From Trichinella spiralis (Eukaryota; Nematoda; Enoplea; Trichinellida; Trichinellidae), in the NCBI GenBank assembly GCA_000181795.3, contig CM012955.1, positions 4,911,282-4,946,687 of the forward strand: 35,406 bases of DNA. Reading direction: 5' to 3'. The notes beneath the pieces were generated by a model. It was not told the DNA's origin. It saw nothing but the letters and a program-made list of their open reading frames with translations, and did not search any database. A program made the position numbers and the translations under genes. Positions 10,001 to 20,764 of the stretch are shown here, in pieces. Each line of letters opens with the position of its first letter. The stretch's first letter is position 1.

Positions 10001-11838
10001 GATTTACCTTGCAGTCGCAGTTGGCGCACGCCTCTTCGGAATTCACGCACGAAACAAGCAACAGGCCAATCAATTCATCCAATTTTGATCTGCTGGTACT
10101 GAATGGGGTTTTTTTCCTTAAAAAACAAACGATTCAAATTGACGAAAATTCGTAAAATGCATTCGTTTATTAAAATCCCGCCAAACCGAGGAGGAAAAAT
10201 TTTCCAAACCAAATTTGCATATTTCTACGGTTGTTCATTTGAAAATAGTGATTGAATAAATTGCAAATGACGCGTGAAAATTTTTTCACTACACCACCAA
10301 TAACAACAACAATAACTCAATGACTCTTTTCACATTTGTTTCCTTTGACATTATGGAATTTTTATAATGCATTGAAATTTATTACAAGCATTTTATTCGG
10401 CAAAACATGAATTCCTTAAATCAATATAATCAATTTGAAAAGTGAAATGCAATGACGCTTTACAATGATCACGGTGCTGATAGGCTCATCAAACTGGAAT
10501 TTTGACCGGAAAAGCTCGTCGTGCGCAGAAAAATCAACAATCAATAATTTGACCAAACCAACAACAACAACAACAACAACAACAACACTGGAAAAATAGC
10601 AGTTAGCATTCAAGGAGAAAAAAACTACCCAAATATACTTTGCCAAGAGAAGAGGGAAAAATAATCAAAGCCAAACATAAGCATGCATATTGTTATGCTT
10701 GCACCACATTCGATGGTCGGAGAGATCAGATCACGCTTTGTCGATCGGTTAATAAGAACAGAAATTATATCGTCTTTTTCGATCGAACGCAGAATAAGAA
10801 AAAGCTATGCTTGCTTATACATATCAAATATGTATCATAAAGAACATAGTGGATGGAGAGTGGAGTGGAGGAACTTTAGTCAGCTTGCTGAATAAATGAT
10901 TCAGCTTCCAGTGTTAGATGTCGTTAAGCAGCTGCCGACTTCGCATAAAGCTGTAGCCAGTCAGCAGACACACACAAACACATACACATACACACACGCT
11001 CGGCATCCGAAAAGCGAGCATTGCACTACTGCTACATTTCTTGTTTTCGGACATCGCATGCCCAGATGACCAAACATTGCTGCTATTTTATATGATCATT
11101 CGATGAATCATCATTAGACCAATAATACTAATGCAAACAAAATGTGAATGAGCGGAAATCGTGCACGGCTAAATGAGCAAAAAAAAACAAAACTAAAAAC
11201 ACACTGGCACGCCAGACATCAATTCTTTATGCGTCATTGTTAAATATGCTATGAACAATGAATGCAACAAAATGACTCAGACCTGATTTTAAACTTGCCT
11301 ACTAAAATTTACTTTTTAAGCCAGTTTTTTCTTTCATTTATTTATATATTTTTTTTACGCTAAAATACGTTGAAATAAATATCCAATTGTGCAAGTAAAC
11401 AAAAAGATTACTGGTCGAAATAACTTTAAAACGCGTATTAAATTGCTCTTATAAATATGAAATTACGCTCAACAGAAAATTGAATGCAATCTTTACTTTA
11501 ATTCCTGGTAACGCGACTCCTTTGAAACATTCCCGACTTGATAATTTCTTTTTTTAACAAATAAACTAACAGCTGTCAAATTATGAGACTAGTAATTCAT
11601 GTGGGCTTGTGAAGTGACATGAAATAACGACAAAATCGAAAGTTCGTTCAGTTTACCCGCATTCAGCGCACATAATTTCATGACCAACGCCGACCGATCC
11701 GATACACTTTCGACAAAACACATGACCGCAGCACAACCATACGGGATCTTTGATCAATTTTGAACAAGAAGGGCATGTCAGCAAATTGCGACTGTGCAAC
11801 TGGCTCTTGAGAATTATTAATGGAGCCAGAGTGCCGAA
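7043..11838 (-). CDS. RNF207: RNF207-like RING/B-box/coiled-coil protein (5' end not resolved)
   Basis: Ten exons in transcript order: 11838-11657, 10098-10008, 9914-9758, 9698-9541, 9393-9221, 9148-8903, 8835-8466, 8376-8140, 8082-7734 and 7650-7043. They splice in frame to 856 aa after a missing first exon. Counting from the first codon seen, a C3HC4 RING has C22, C25, C37, H39, C42, C45, C57 and C60; a B-box has C85, C88, C99, C102, C107, C110, H115 and H123. Next come CTTHGERKELFSFE and ACQRC, matching RNF207's second zinc motif (CTLHAEPYLLFS, LCIRC), then coiled coils. IWEEELDHVRRQQEMY and LSPYVQSI match RNF207 IWEESYQRVANEQEIY and ITPYVRSI. Exon 7 has a Pro run and Ser/Phe-rich low complexity; exon 10 has a long tail with seven Gly, unlike the 634-aa human protein. 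Human RNF207 is a predicted E3 ligase that modulates the HERG potassium channel. Family call secure; orthology likely but recalled from memory. Confidence 0.88.
8659..8770 (-). repeat. Low-complexity coding tract in RNF207-like exon 7
   Basis: CCT/GCT-rich and TCT/TTT-rich triplets encode a Pro run followed by a Phe-Ser alternation and a Ser run. The tract lies between the coiled-coil halves, where human RNF207 also has a poorly conserved linker. It is probably a slippage expansion in a disordered loop. Confidence 0.7.
10099..11656 (-). other. Large intron of the RNF207-like gene
   Basis: A 1.56-kb intron separates the RING exon from the B-box exons. It contains a CAA/TTG triplet repeat (10561-10586) and a CA-rich stretch (about 10967-10996). 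A roughly 75-codon minus-strand frame at 10416-10646 shows no match to the RNF207 order and would disturb the clean GG|T splice, so I leave it out. Confidence 0.6.
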
Positions 11839-13085
11839 CTGTTCAAACGTTCAAACCAAATGAAAACTCAACGCTACCCACATATGACATATAAAATACT
11901 GGCATACTGTATCGATCAGGTTCATTTGATTATTTTGAATTACGGTAATTTTAAAGAGTTTCTATTTCCAAAGTAGTTTATCAAATAGTCTGATACATGA
12001 ATTTAAAAATAAAGTGAAATAAAACTGTTGCAAAAAAATAATTAAAAATGCATTTTCTTCCTTTTAATGCATGGTTGATGTGAACTTGTAATTTATATTT
12101 TTTGAAAAACGGTTATTTGAAGTTAACTTAAAATTAATAGCTTAAAAATGAAAAATTTCATCTAAATATAAGTTCATAAACTAATAAACTGCATCGATCA
12201 TTATTTGAAAAACATATGCATAAAGATGGAGATAAATTGTTGGCTTTTTATACGAATTTGTATACTGTTTATCAGTTTGCCAATTGTTGAAATGATGTCA
12301 GTTGGAAATTGGCACAGCTTTACATCAAATGAATAGTTGAATGTTAAAAAATTCGCAATTTTTACTTTAGCTCACATAAAGTTGATGATTGAATCTGAAA
12401 AGAATTTGTACAAATGTTTCAAAATTTGGATTCAATAACTTGAACCAACAGTTATTTGTGGATTATTGAAATGATTTAGATATTATTCGAAAGCGACAAC
12501 TGTTCCAAGATTATAGACAAGCAGGAATTAAAGCAACAACTTCAGACAGAATTTTCACAGCCAACACAGCTGCATTTGTGTGATGTAAGTGAGTAAATTT
12601 GAGAATGAAGTGAAATAGAGAGAAATAACGAGAAAATCTGCGAGAAAAATTGCATTTAATAAATGCAATATGCATTTGAAGCCCACCTTCAAAGATTAGC
12701 AATGATCGTTTAACATGAACTTTATCAAAAACTGTTAAAATAATTACAACAATTTATGGATTTTATTTTTGGCAAACTTATGATCAGACTAAAAAGCATT
12801 CATGAACATAACTATGCCTAGATTGCAACTGATGCTGCATTTTCAAAAAAGACCTGTATTATACTCATGGTGGCAATTAGACGGAACAGACGAAATAGCT
12901 AGTGAATGAAGAACATAAATGTACGTTTTAAGAAGCGGTAAAATAGTGCATGCTATGTAAATTCAATTACAATAAATAAATAAAAAAATTATATTTTTTT
13001 ATATATGCATGCATGTCTGAATGTATGAATAGAATATGTTTGTTTGGTTGATTGAATGTATATACTTTGGAAATTTGAACACCGT
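11839..13085. other. Gap holding the unplaced RNF207 first exon and the Pax 3' UTR
   Basis: The RING exon starts after a clear acceptor (GTTTGAACAG), and an in-frame stop lies just upstream in genomic sequence, so the start codon must be in an upstream exon. In human RNF207 about five residues precede the matching point, so the missing coding exon may be only a few codons long and cannot be identified by eye. The region is A+T-rich with no other gene seen. Confidence 0.55.
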
Positions 13086-16000
13086 TCACTGCATAACATG
13101 AATGTGACTACCGATGAAATCTGCCTTGTTCAGCGCTTTGTACTGACTTTGGGCGACGTTCATGGAACCGATCATAGGGTCGTGGAAGGCGGTATCGAGT
13201 GTAGGAAGCAAAACTGGTGCACGATTTGGAACAACCGGCGAAGGCACATCATTTACAGCTACCGTTGTGGAAGTTGGAGCGGGAAAGTGAAAATAGTTAT
13301 TTTGAACTTTGGCACTTTGTTGCTGAGCGTAATAAACACCGTCTTGAGTTTTCTTGCCATTGAAAAGGCAGTTCTCATCGTAGCCGAGACCGGATAAAAG
13401 TCGATTGCGTATAATTCTTAAACAATCAACAAATAGAAAGATAATATTCAAGCAAAAGGCATGCAAATAATTTTCACACCAGCACCAGTGCAGCAATAGC
13501 TGATAAGAAGGAAACGTGTTCATAATGGCTATAATTTATAGTGGAAATTTTTACAAGTAAAACCTTGCACTCGTTTATTTAATACTTCATAAAACACGCT
13601 CCACTTATTCAGCCTAGATTACAACGAAAAAATTATTGTTTTACGGTTGCCCACCATAAATAATAGCACTTCCATTAATCATTCTTTACGTTCAACAATG
13701 AAAAAATGGCAATTGCATAATATAATAAAATCTACATAATATTGAACATCATGAAAATATACAAACAAATGCCTACAGTAAGTGAAAAGTAGGCGTGATA
13801 ATTATTTTATGGTGTAGTTGCAAAATTTACTACAGCTGATAAAAACTGCCAATTGGATATTATATTAAAGTAAGATTGAAGTATGGATATTTTTGAAAAT
13901 ATCATAATTTAACTTTGAAATTATTATTTCAATAAAGAAAACTGAATAAAAACATCTGAATATAATTGATATGACTAATTGAATTATCATATACCTATTA
14001 ATTGAAGAAATACTGGGCACATTGTACTCGGTGCAAATGCCATCCGCGATAAGTCTCTCTCGTATTTCCCATGAAAACATGGACGGTCGGCAGCGCTTGT
14101 AAATATTGATGGCAGCAATAACTTCGGGAAGTGATTTCTTTGGTTTGGAACCGCCAATTTTACCGGGTTTTATAGAGCCTGTTTCACGCCACCTTCATTC
14201 AAAAGGAAAACAATGAATAAACATACTATACTAATTCAACAGTGCAACAACGTTAGCACTGGTCTGCGTAATTTATATATATACTTGGATAAAATTTTTG
14301 ATACGCAACCATGAGAGACTCGCAATTCTTTCGATATTCGACACGGCTTCACACCACGAATAGCCATTTCGACGATTTTTTGCCGAAGAGCAGCTGGTAA
14401 AGGACGTCCATTAGCATAAGTGCCGCCAAGTTGGTTTGTAGCAAGGCGAGCTGAAAAATCAAAACAACAACAAAGATACAAACACTATTTTCTCAGAGAT
14501 TTAAAAAATAAATGGCTTACTTGAAATACTATCTGCTTGGGATATTACTTTATCGAAATCTTTGTTTCTCACCAAAATTGGCGTACCACTAGCAGTTGGC
14601 TGATGAAAACGTTCGTACTCTTCTACTTTCTGAAAACAATTGATCTTCACAAATAGATAATTTGTCCAAAATTAAAAAAATGCAAAATATGACAGCTGCT
14701 GTCCATATTTCACATAATTCGAAATTGCTTATTGCATAATTCCTCATTGCAAATCTTGCTTTAGAAACACATACACATACACATACACATATTCATTGAT
14801 AAGAAAATACAAATAAAAGCATAAAAACATCTGCATAATTTTTTGACATGCAATTTGTAAAATGAAACACGTTTCGTCCAAAATTGGACTAGATGACGCG
14901 CATCAATCGTGGAAAGTAGAACCTTTTGGTTTTATCCAGATGACCTTAATTGCTCAATTTTACTCTCGTTCTGAATACTTTTCGTCTCTCTGTTCTACAT
15001 TTTCATTTTCTGCGCACTCAAAAGAGCTTGTCAAGTTAGTGCTGCTTTTGCTCGCGTCAACATTCCGTGCACAAAAGGCATGCACAGTGTTGAATGAAAA
15101 TATTAAAAACTCCAAACCTAAATTTACAACCACTGAATTTATATTACCTCCTCCACATCCTTCTTCTCCTCCTCTTTTCCATCTGAAATATACTTTCACT
15201 AGTTCAATTATTTGAAATGTACAATATTTTTTTAATTATTACATTTAAATGGTCTTTTGCTTTTGATTTGCTTTGCAAAATTTACATGCAATATTCCAAT
15301 AAGACTGAGAAATAAAACCTTCGCACTGCATGCCATATGCATATACACTACAGACATGCTTGATTGAATAAAAGAGTGCAATGATGAATAGCAATTACAA
15401 CAAACAATTCGTGCATGTTTCCGTACAACCTGAGAATTGCAGTTTAGTTTCAACCGTAAAATGTATATTTATTTTTATCAACTTATTAAATTTGCATAAT
15501 TAATAATTAGTAGTCAAGTTGAACAGATCTTCCAAAAAGATTTAAACAACTTTTGTTTTCTATTAAGAATTCAATCCATGACAGAATCTCCATTCAATAT
15601 AATTAAAAATCCTTGTTAAACATATTATATGCAAGATATATATAATAGAAATACAAAGTTCTACTGTATTAAGCAGTAGAATCGATGTGTTACTTTTTCT
15701 CTTCAATAAATCACGCTCAACAAATGAGTTAATATCATAAGAGTAGAACAGCTTCTTAAGAATTCCAATTGATTTTTTTTGTTTCCAACTTCAGAAATAG
15801 AACGCAAGCTAATTTTGAACTCATTTATTTGCACTTAGGAAATTGTTAAAGTTGCGCTTTTCTATTTTTATTCAGTTTTTTACTTATCAAATTCTATGAA
15901 GTTCCTCAATGACACCTATTTTCATGCAATTAACACGCTTGCTAGAATGGCCCAAATTTTTCTTCTTTTTAGCACCATCTATTAGTTTAGTATCAAATTG

Positions 16001-16953
16001 AAGATTATTTACTGTTTACTAGGCTAAAAATTATATCTAATTTTTAAATTACCAATTACGTCACATCTTCGGTGTCAATTTACTGCATGCAATGATAAGT
16101 TATGCGTGCAACAGCAAAAGCCCTTGCGTATCGAAGCAGCAACAGTGGGTTCAAATAATCTATTCAAAGCTTGAAATATTTGCATAATTGCGTTTAAAAA
16201 CTAACTGGACATAATTTTAACTGAAAATCCAAAATGATTCTACTTTATTCAAGTCCTTTGTCAATCAAGCTCATGCAAGCATACCTTATGTATACGACTT
16301 TATCGTCAACTGGGAAAATTTATATTTGAGAAATGTTGAGCTAAATTCCAAGCAATTAAAGTTGATTATTATACTAAAACTAATCGACAACCCTACGCTA
16401 TTGTTATCATACGTCAAAATTAAAAAGTTAACTGTAAAAGTTGTAAGTGAATTTGCTAATCTATGTTTTTACAACTATGATCATATATATGTGCTCATTG
16501 CTGTCAAAAAATTGCATAACACCGTCATATTTGTGTTATTTATATAAAAAGAGGAATTTTCTACAGATATGATATAAGTACAAAGAGAGAGATGATGATG
16601 ATGATACTTAGCTTAAATTTGCTGCTATTACAGGTGTTTACTTACTTATTCATGAAAATCACTGTCCTATTTGCAAATAATTATCTGGCTTCAAAACGTA
16701 AAACAATCATGCACCTTTATTGCTGAATAATAATAATTATTATTATTTCGAAAAAACTATCAGCAAAAAGCAGATGAACATGTGTGTGTGCGTATGTGTA
16801 CGGGTATGGGTGTATGGGTGTATGGGTATACTTATAGATATGCTCATTTGCTGCACAACTGATGCAAGCGAGTAGAACAAATCATATCCAACTTACCCTG
16901 AGCCATTCTTCGAACTTCTGCTCAAAGTCATCCGGATTCAACTGCTGTCCCAT
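13086..16953 (-). CDS. Pax (paired-box) transcription factor, paired domain only
   Basis: Exons in transcript order: 16953-16897, 14629-14521, 14450-14285, 14192-13995 and 13416-13086, giving 286 aa. A full bipartite paired domain spans about residues 58-182: [89 protein letters not shown]. It binds DNA as a developmental transcription factor. No homeodomain and no YSIDGILG-type octapeptide follow; the 104-residue C-terminus is rich in Pro, Val and Gln. The YNVPS wording and the lack of a homeodomain suggest the Pax1/9 class, while KIVEMA and MFSWEI recall Pax3/7, so I give no subgroup. A 57-residue N-terminal extension has an acidic helix-like [19 protein letters not shown]. Start: the first ATG after an in-frame TAG. 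Oddities: T-Y-A in the beta-hairpin, where most Pax have V-F-V/I, and KWRETGS where most have RYYETGS. The first intron is 2.3 kb. Confidence 0.9.
14630..16896 (-). other. First intron of the Pax gene
   Basis: A 2.27-kb A+T-rich intron. It includes an ACACAT repeat (14767-14790), a pyrimidine-rich tract (about 15146-15182), an AT-rich inverted repeat (about 16727-16747), an ATG triplet run (about 16592) and a G-quadruplex motif near the donor. Open frames of 117 codons (14862-15215, plus) and 79 codons (14960-15199, minus) overlap each other and show no domain. Confidence 0.6.
16802..16826 (+). other. G-quadruplex motif
   Basis: Four GGG runs (16802, 16808, 16816, 16824) separated by loops of 3, 5 and 5 bases fit the G3+N1-7 rule. 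The motif is within a TG/GGTGTAT-type repeat (about 16785-16832), 70 bp inside Pax intron 1. The G-rich strand is the template strand for Pax. Such motifs are rare in DNA this A+T-rich. Confidence 0.6.
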
Positions 16954-17337
16954 TGGATAAGGAAAAATTGCCGTCTTGTCCAGCGATACTGCGCAATTGT
17001 ATACGGATGGCTATGCGCATCCGAAGTTGGTGGTGAGCAAAAATGTGTGATCAACTAACTTCACGGCAACAGTTTGCCACTTGCACGTTCCGTCGAAAGT
17101 GACAATTAGCGAACTGTGCGTTTTTGCTTGCCTGCCTGCCTACTCCTGCAAGAGAGTATAGTAGCTACCGGGCGAAAGTGGATCTTTCTAGAACGTCCGT
17201 TGGAAATGGGTTAGTGTGGTGGCCCTGAGCGAAATCAAAATTGTGCTGTTTACCGGGGGTCGGTGAGCAGATGTAGTGAAAGTGATAGTGAAGAAAAAAA
17301 ATAATAAAGAATCGCCTTTCCACTTCTGGCCATATTT
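16954..17337. promoter_or_regulatory. Probable Pax promoter / 5' UTR region
   Basis: Base composition rises in G+C here compared with flanking DNA. The stretch lies directly 5' of the Pax start codon on the minus strand. A heat-shock-type TTCTAGAA (17186-17193) is present, but only one inverted pair is clear. No TATA box could be placed with confidence. Confidence 0.35.
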
Positions 17338-18680
17338 TAGCATCATTCTGTCAATTATCTGGGCTGTTTGCCCTTTGAAATGGACTCGTGTCGACAAGAC
17401 GTGCCGTCATTTCTGGATCCTTGCAGAAACGGTGCATATGACCTGAAAATTGACAATAACCATCTTGCCCAGTTTTACAATTAGGCTGCTATAGCCGGTA
17501 TTATGTGACACAAAAATTTAGGTCTATTACAAGCACACTCTCCACAAGGACCCGTTCTTATGCAACGGATAGCCCGGTATATAAATTAAGTGACAAACAA
17601 ACCGAAACTATTATTCAACAATTGATTTCAAATTTATCACTTCAAGATATTTTTCAATTTCAATCGACAAATGGATGCATCATATGTAGATGGAATTTCA
17701 TATTTTGACAACCAATAAGAGAACATATTCCTTTTTCAGATGTACATATTTTGTTGAACAACAACAGCATCAATGAAATGAAACAAATTTCACATTTTCA
17801 AAGAAATTATCTATTCCATCATGAATCATTACTACCAAACCAACCACTGCTACTACTAACCAGAGCCCGAGGCTTGAATAAGTTCTTGTTTAAAGCTTGC
17901 TGGCTAGTTGACAAACATGAATTATTTTTGGGCGAAAATTTACGACAAACTACGTCACAATTCTGTCATCGCGGAACCTTAATCGTGGATACAAACAGGA
18001 ATCCAATAAAAATTTGTCAAACTTTGTTGACCTGAAAATACAAATCGATCCGCCTCGCCCAGCGTGAACACTGCTTTAGGCTGTCCCTGTGACAACTGCA
18101 AGAAAACTGAGTTATTTATTTATCTGCAATCGTTGACATCTCTAATTATGCTTTTTAAATTAATAAGCTCTATATACATATATATATATATATATCTTTT
18201 TACGACACTGTGTATTAGTTTTCTAATGCAACAAACACAATTGTCAGCCCACTGCGACACTTCACCACAATCAGCTTGTCACATCACAGTCCATTTTACA
18301 AAGCATAAATAATAGAATATTTTTTACTACGAATGACGTCTCGGACGTGAATTCTATTTTTCAAATTCAAAAAAACTGTTATGATAAAATTTTAATTGTA
18401 AATTAATAAAATAGAAAAAAAAGACCAAGCTGCTGACCAAATATTAGCTAAAGTCATTTGTGACGTACATCAAAAAACCCTTGCAACTGCAGTGATTGAA
18501 AATGCACAAAAAAAGGCTACCAAACTATTAGGGGTTTTATTAAGATAGAATTGTGCAGACCAAAAAAAACACTGAATATAACTCAAATTGCATTTCATCC
18601 TTTTCAACCGCAAGGTAAAGTATTTATTAAAAAATTAGGTTATACTGTAACAACAGGCGGTATTATAATAGATGAATAAG
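17338..18680 (+). pseudogene. Coding-like island of unknown origin, apparently decayed
   Basis: Several plus-strand frames in a row read like protein rather than A+T noise. One begins after an acceptor-like TTTTAG and contains MDSCRQDVPSFLDPCRNG. The next resembles a mitochondrial-type leader (Arg/Ser/Thr-rich, then SYATDSP and KLSDKQTETIIQQLI). Another has LLLLTRARGLNKFLFKACW. Near the right end are DQAADQILAKVICDVHQKTL and, in a different frame, KVFIKKLGYTVTTGGIIIDE. The frames do not form one open gene, and I recognise no family. It may be a broken gene, a retrocopy or transferred DNA; part of it could still be exons of an unseen gene. I cannot show that the pieces belong together. Confidence 0.3.
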
Positions 18681-20764
18681 AACGCAATTAAAAGAAATTC
18701 CAAGCGATTTTCTATTTTGTGAATTTATTGTTGTTATTTTTGTTATATTCGTTTGGAAAAAAGCGTGATGGAATGTTGTGAATAAATTTACCCCAATACG
18801 AGTAACTAGGCGCGGCTCATAAAATGCTAAATTGAAAATGTACATTTGTCATAACAAGCCGACAGATGAATGATACGGAAGGTCGTCCACGTCCGGCATG
18901 GAAACGCTATTTTCATTGCTCATCAATTTACAATGATCATAGAACGTTAGCGATATTGCATGCATAATTAATCGTTGGAAAAATGAACACTCATTTCACT
19001 GGGTTTTGTATGTCTATTTTTATGCATCTATACGTGAGAATGAGAACGTATGCAGTTTTTCAAGATGCTCACTGGCCAAGAAGCCTGGACACACCTAGCC
19101 TGCTTTTTTATTCCATTGAGCAATAAAAGTTGCAAAAAACTGAGTGAAGAAACGTTTTTTCAACAAATTACAAATTTAAATGATGCAATGCAATGACATC
19201 TATATACATATATGTAACAATTATAATTAGCAGTAAAGTTAACAGAAAGGATTGATAAAGTTAAATTCTGAATGATAACAGTAGATGAATATAAACAAAA
19301 TACAATTATTATTATTAATATTTAAGAAATTCATGCTTTGAATCATGACATCACCAGTCTGAGTAAGCTTTGCATGTACAAAAATAAATAAATATAATTT
19401 CTGGAAAAACCAAAAACAACAATTGGCATTATTTTTCAGCTACTTGTAAAGCAACTTAACAAAGAGAAAAAATAAATGAATTTCTGTTATTTTTATTGCT
19501 TCATAATTTTGAACAAATGTTGTAGTTTTCACTGAGCATCTGCATTTACATATGACAAACTGAAATTTTTAAGAATTGAAAATGTATATTTCATTCGACA
19601 TATTAGCTTATATTAAGAAAACATTGAGCAGTGCGCTTTTTGAGATTTTCAACTGAAGAGCAGTAAGCTGTTCTATTAGTGAAGATATTTACGTTTTATT
19701 TCAGTTGATATAACTGATAAGTAAAAATGCATTCATTTTGTGATTATAAATAACTAATTTTGGAAAACACTGAACAACTTCTACTAGCAAAAGAAGCAGG
19801 TTTTTATGTCATCACATTTCTGCTCTATTTTACGGTTGCAGTTTTTTCCATTGTTTTACAATTATCACCCATCTGTGTTTGAACATAGTGGAACAATTGC
19901 TAATTAAAAGCTTGGAATTGACAACCATGCCCAGCATGCATCCAAAAAATAATCATCACTTACCTGTCAAAATTCTCACACACTTCACACACCATTTCAA
20001 TTGATCACAGGATCATAATAATGAACGTGTAAATTTGCAGCACTTCAAGTTGAAATGTCGATTGTTGGGGTGTGATGTTCAAGTGAAGATGGGTCCACTT
20101 GGAAAAAACTGAAACGACAAAAAAAAAGATGCTAATATTATTGCTGTAATATGGAACATGTGCAAACCTTTTGCATTTATTGGACGCAGAGAAATTTTAC
20201 GATATTATTTACTGAAATGCAGCAGCAATGGATCAAAATTGCCCATCATATCCAGATTAAAGTACGGTTTGCTTCGATGCCAAACGAGCAATTTTCCAAT
20301 CAATCATCAACACAATAAATTATTCTAAATAAATGCAAAAGCAATCTTGTCCGGGATTAAAAAAGCCAGACAAGCGACTTTCAACAGATCATTATTCTGT
20401 GTAAATTTTAAATTACTTGTCTCTTCAGCCTAAAATCCATTGAAATTTGCTTTTTCGAGCTAAATTTTGTATACGGAAGCAAATTTTCTACAAAGAACAA
20501 CAATTTGTAAGTGAACATTTTAAACCTGACATTTAGCACAAACAAAATGCATAAAATAATAGAAAAAATGCACAACATGTAGAAATATATGATTAGTTGC
20601 ATCACGTGCCCTGTATACTAACTGATTAACGGTGAAATAAATATTAATGCAAAAATCACAGGCAAGAAAAGAAAAACGATCAGAAAAAGAATACACCAAA
20701 TGACGAGCAAAGCTAATTCGTAGGTTGGCAAGATAATGTATATATATATATATTCAAACTGTTT
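18681..20764. other. Gene-poor A+T-rich region
   Basis: About 2.1 kb with no convincing frame, upstream of nothing recognisable on the plus strand and containing the 3' UTR of the UGT gene on the minus strand at its right end. Short TA repeats occur at about 19202 and 20738. Confidence 0.55.

Noticed and set aside
14862-15215. 117-codon plus-strand frame in Pax intron 1
   Set aside because: Its tail comes from a pyrimidine tract (Pro/Ser/His), no domain is seen, and a competing minus-strand frame covers the same place.
17186-17193. Heat-shock-element-like TTCTAGAA near the Pax start
   Set aside because: Only one inverted pair is clear; a functional element needs at least three well-matched units.
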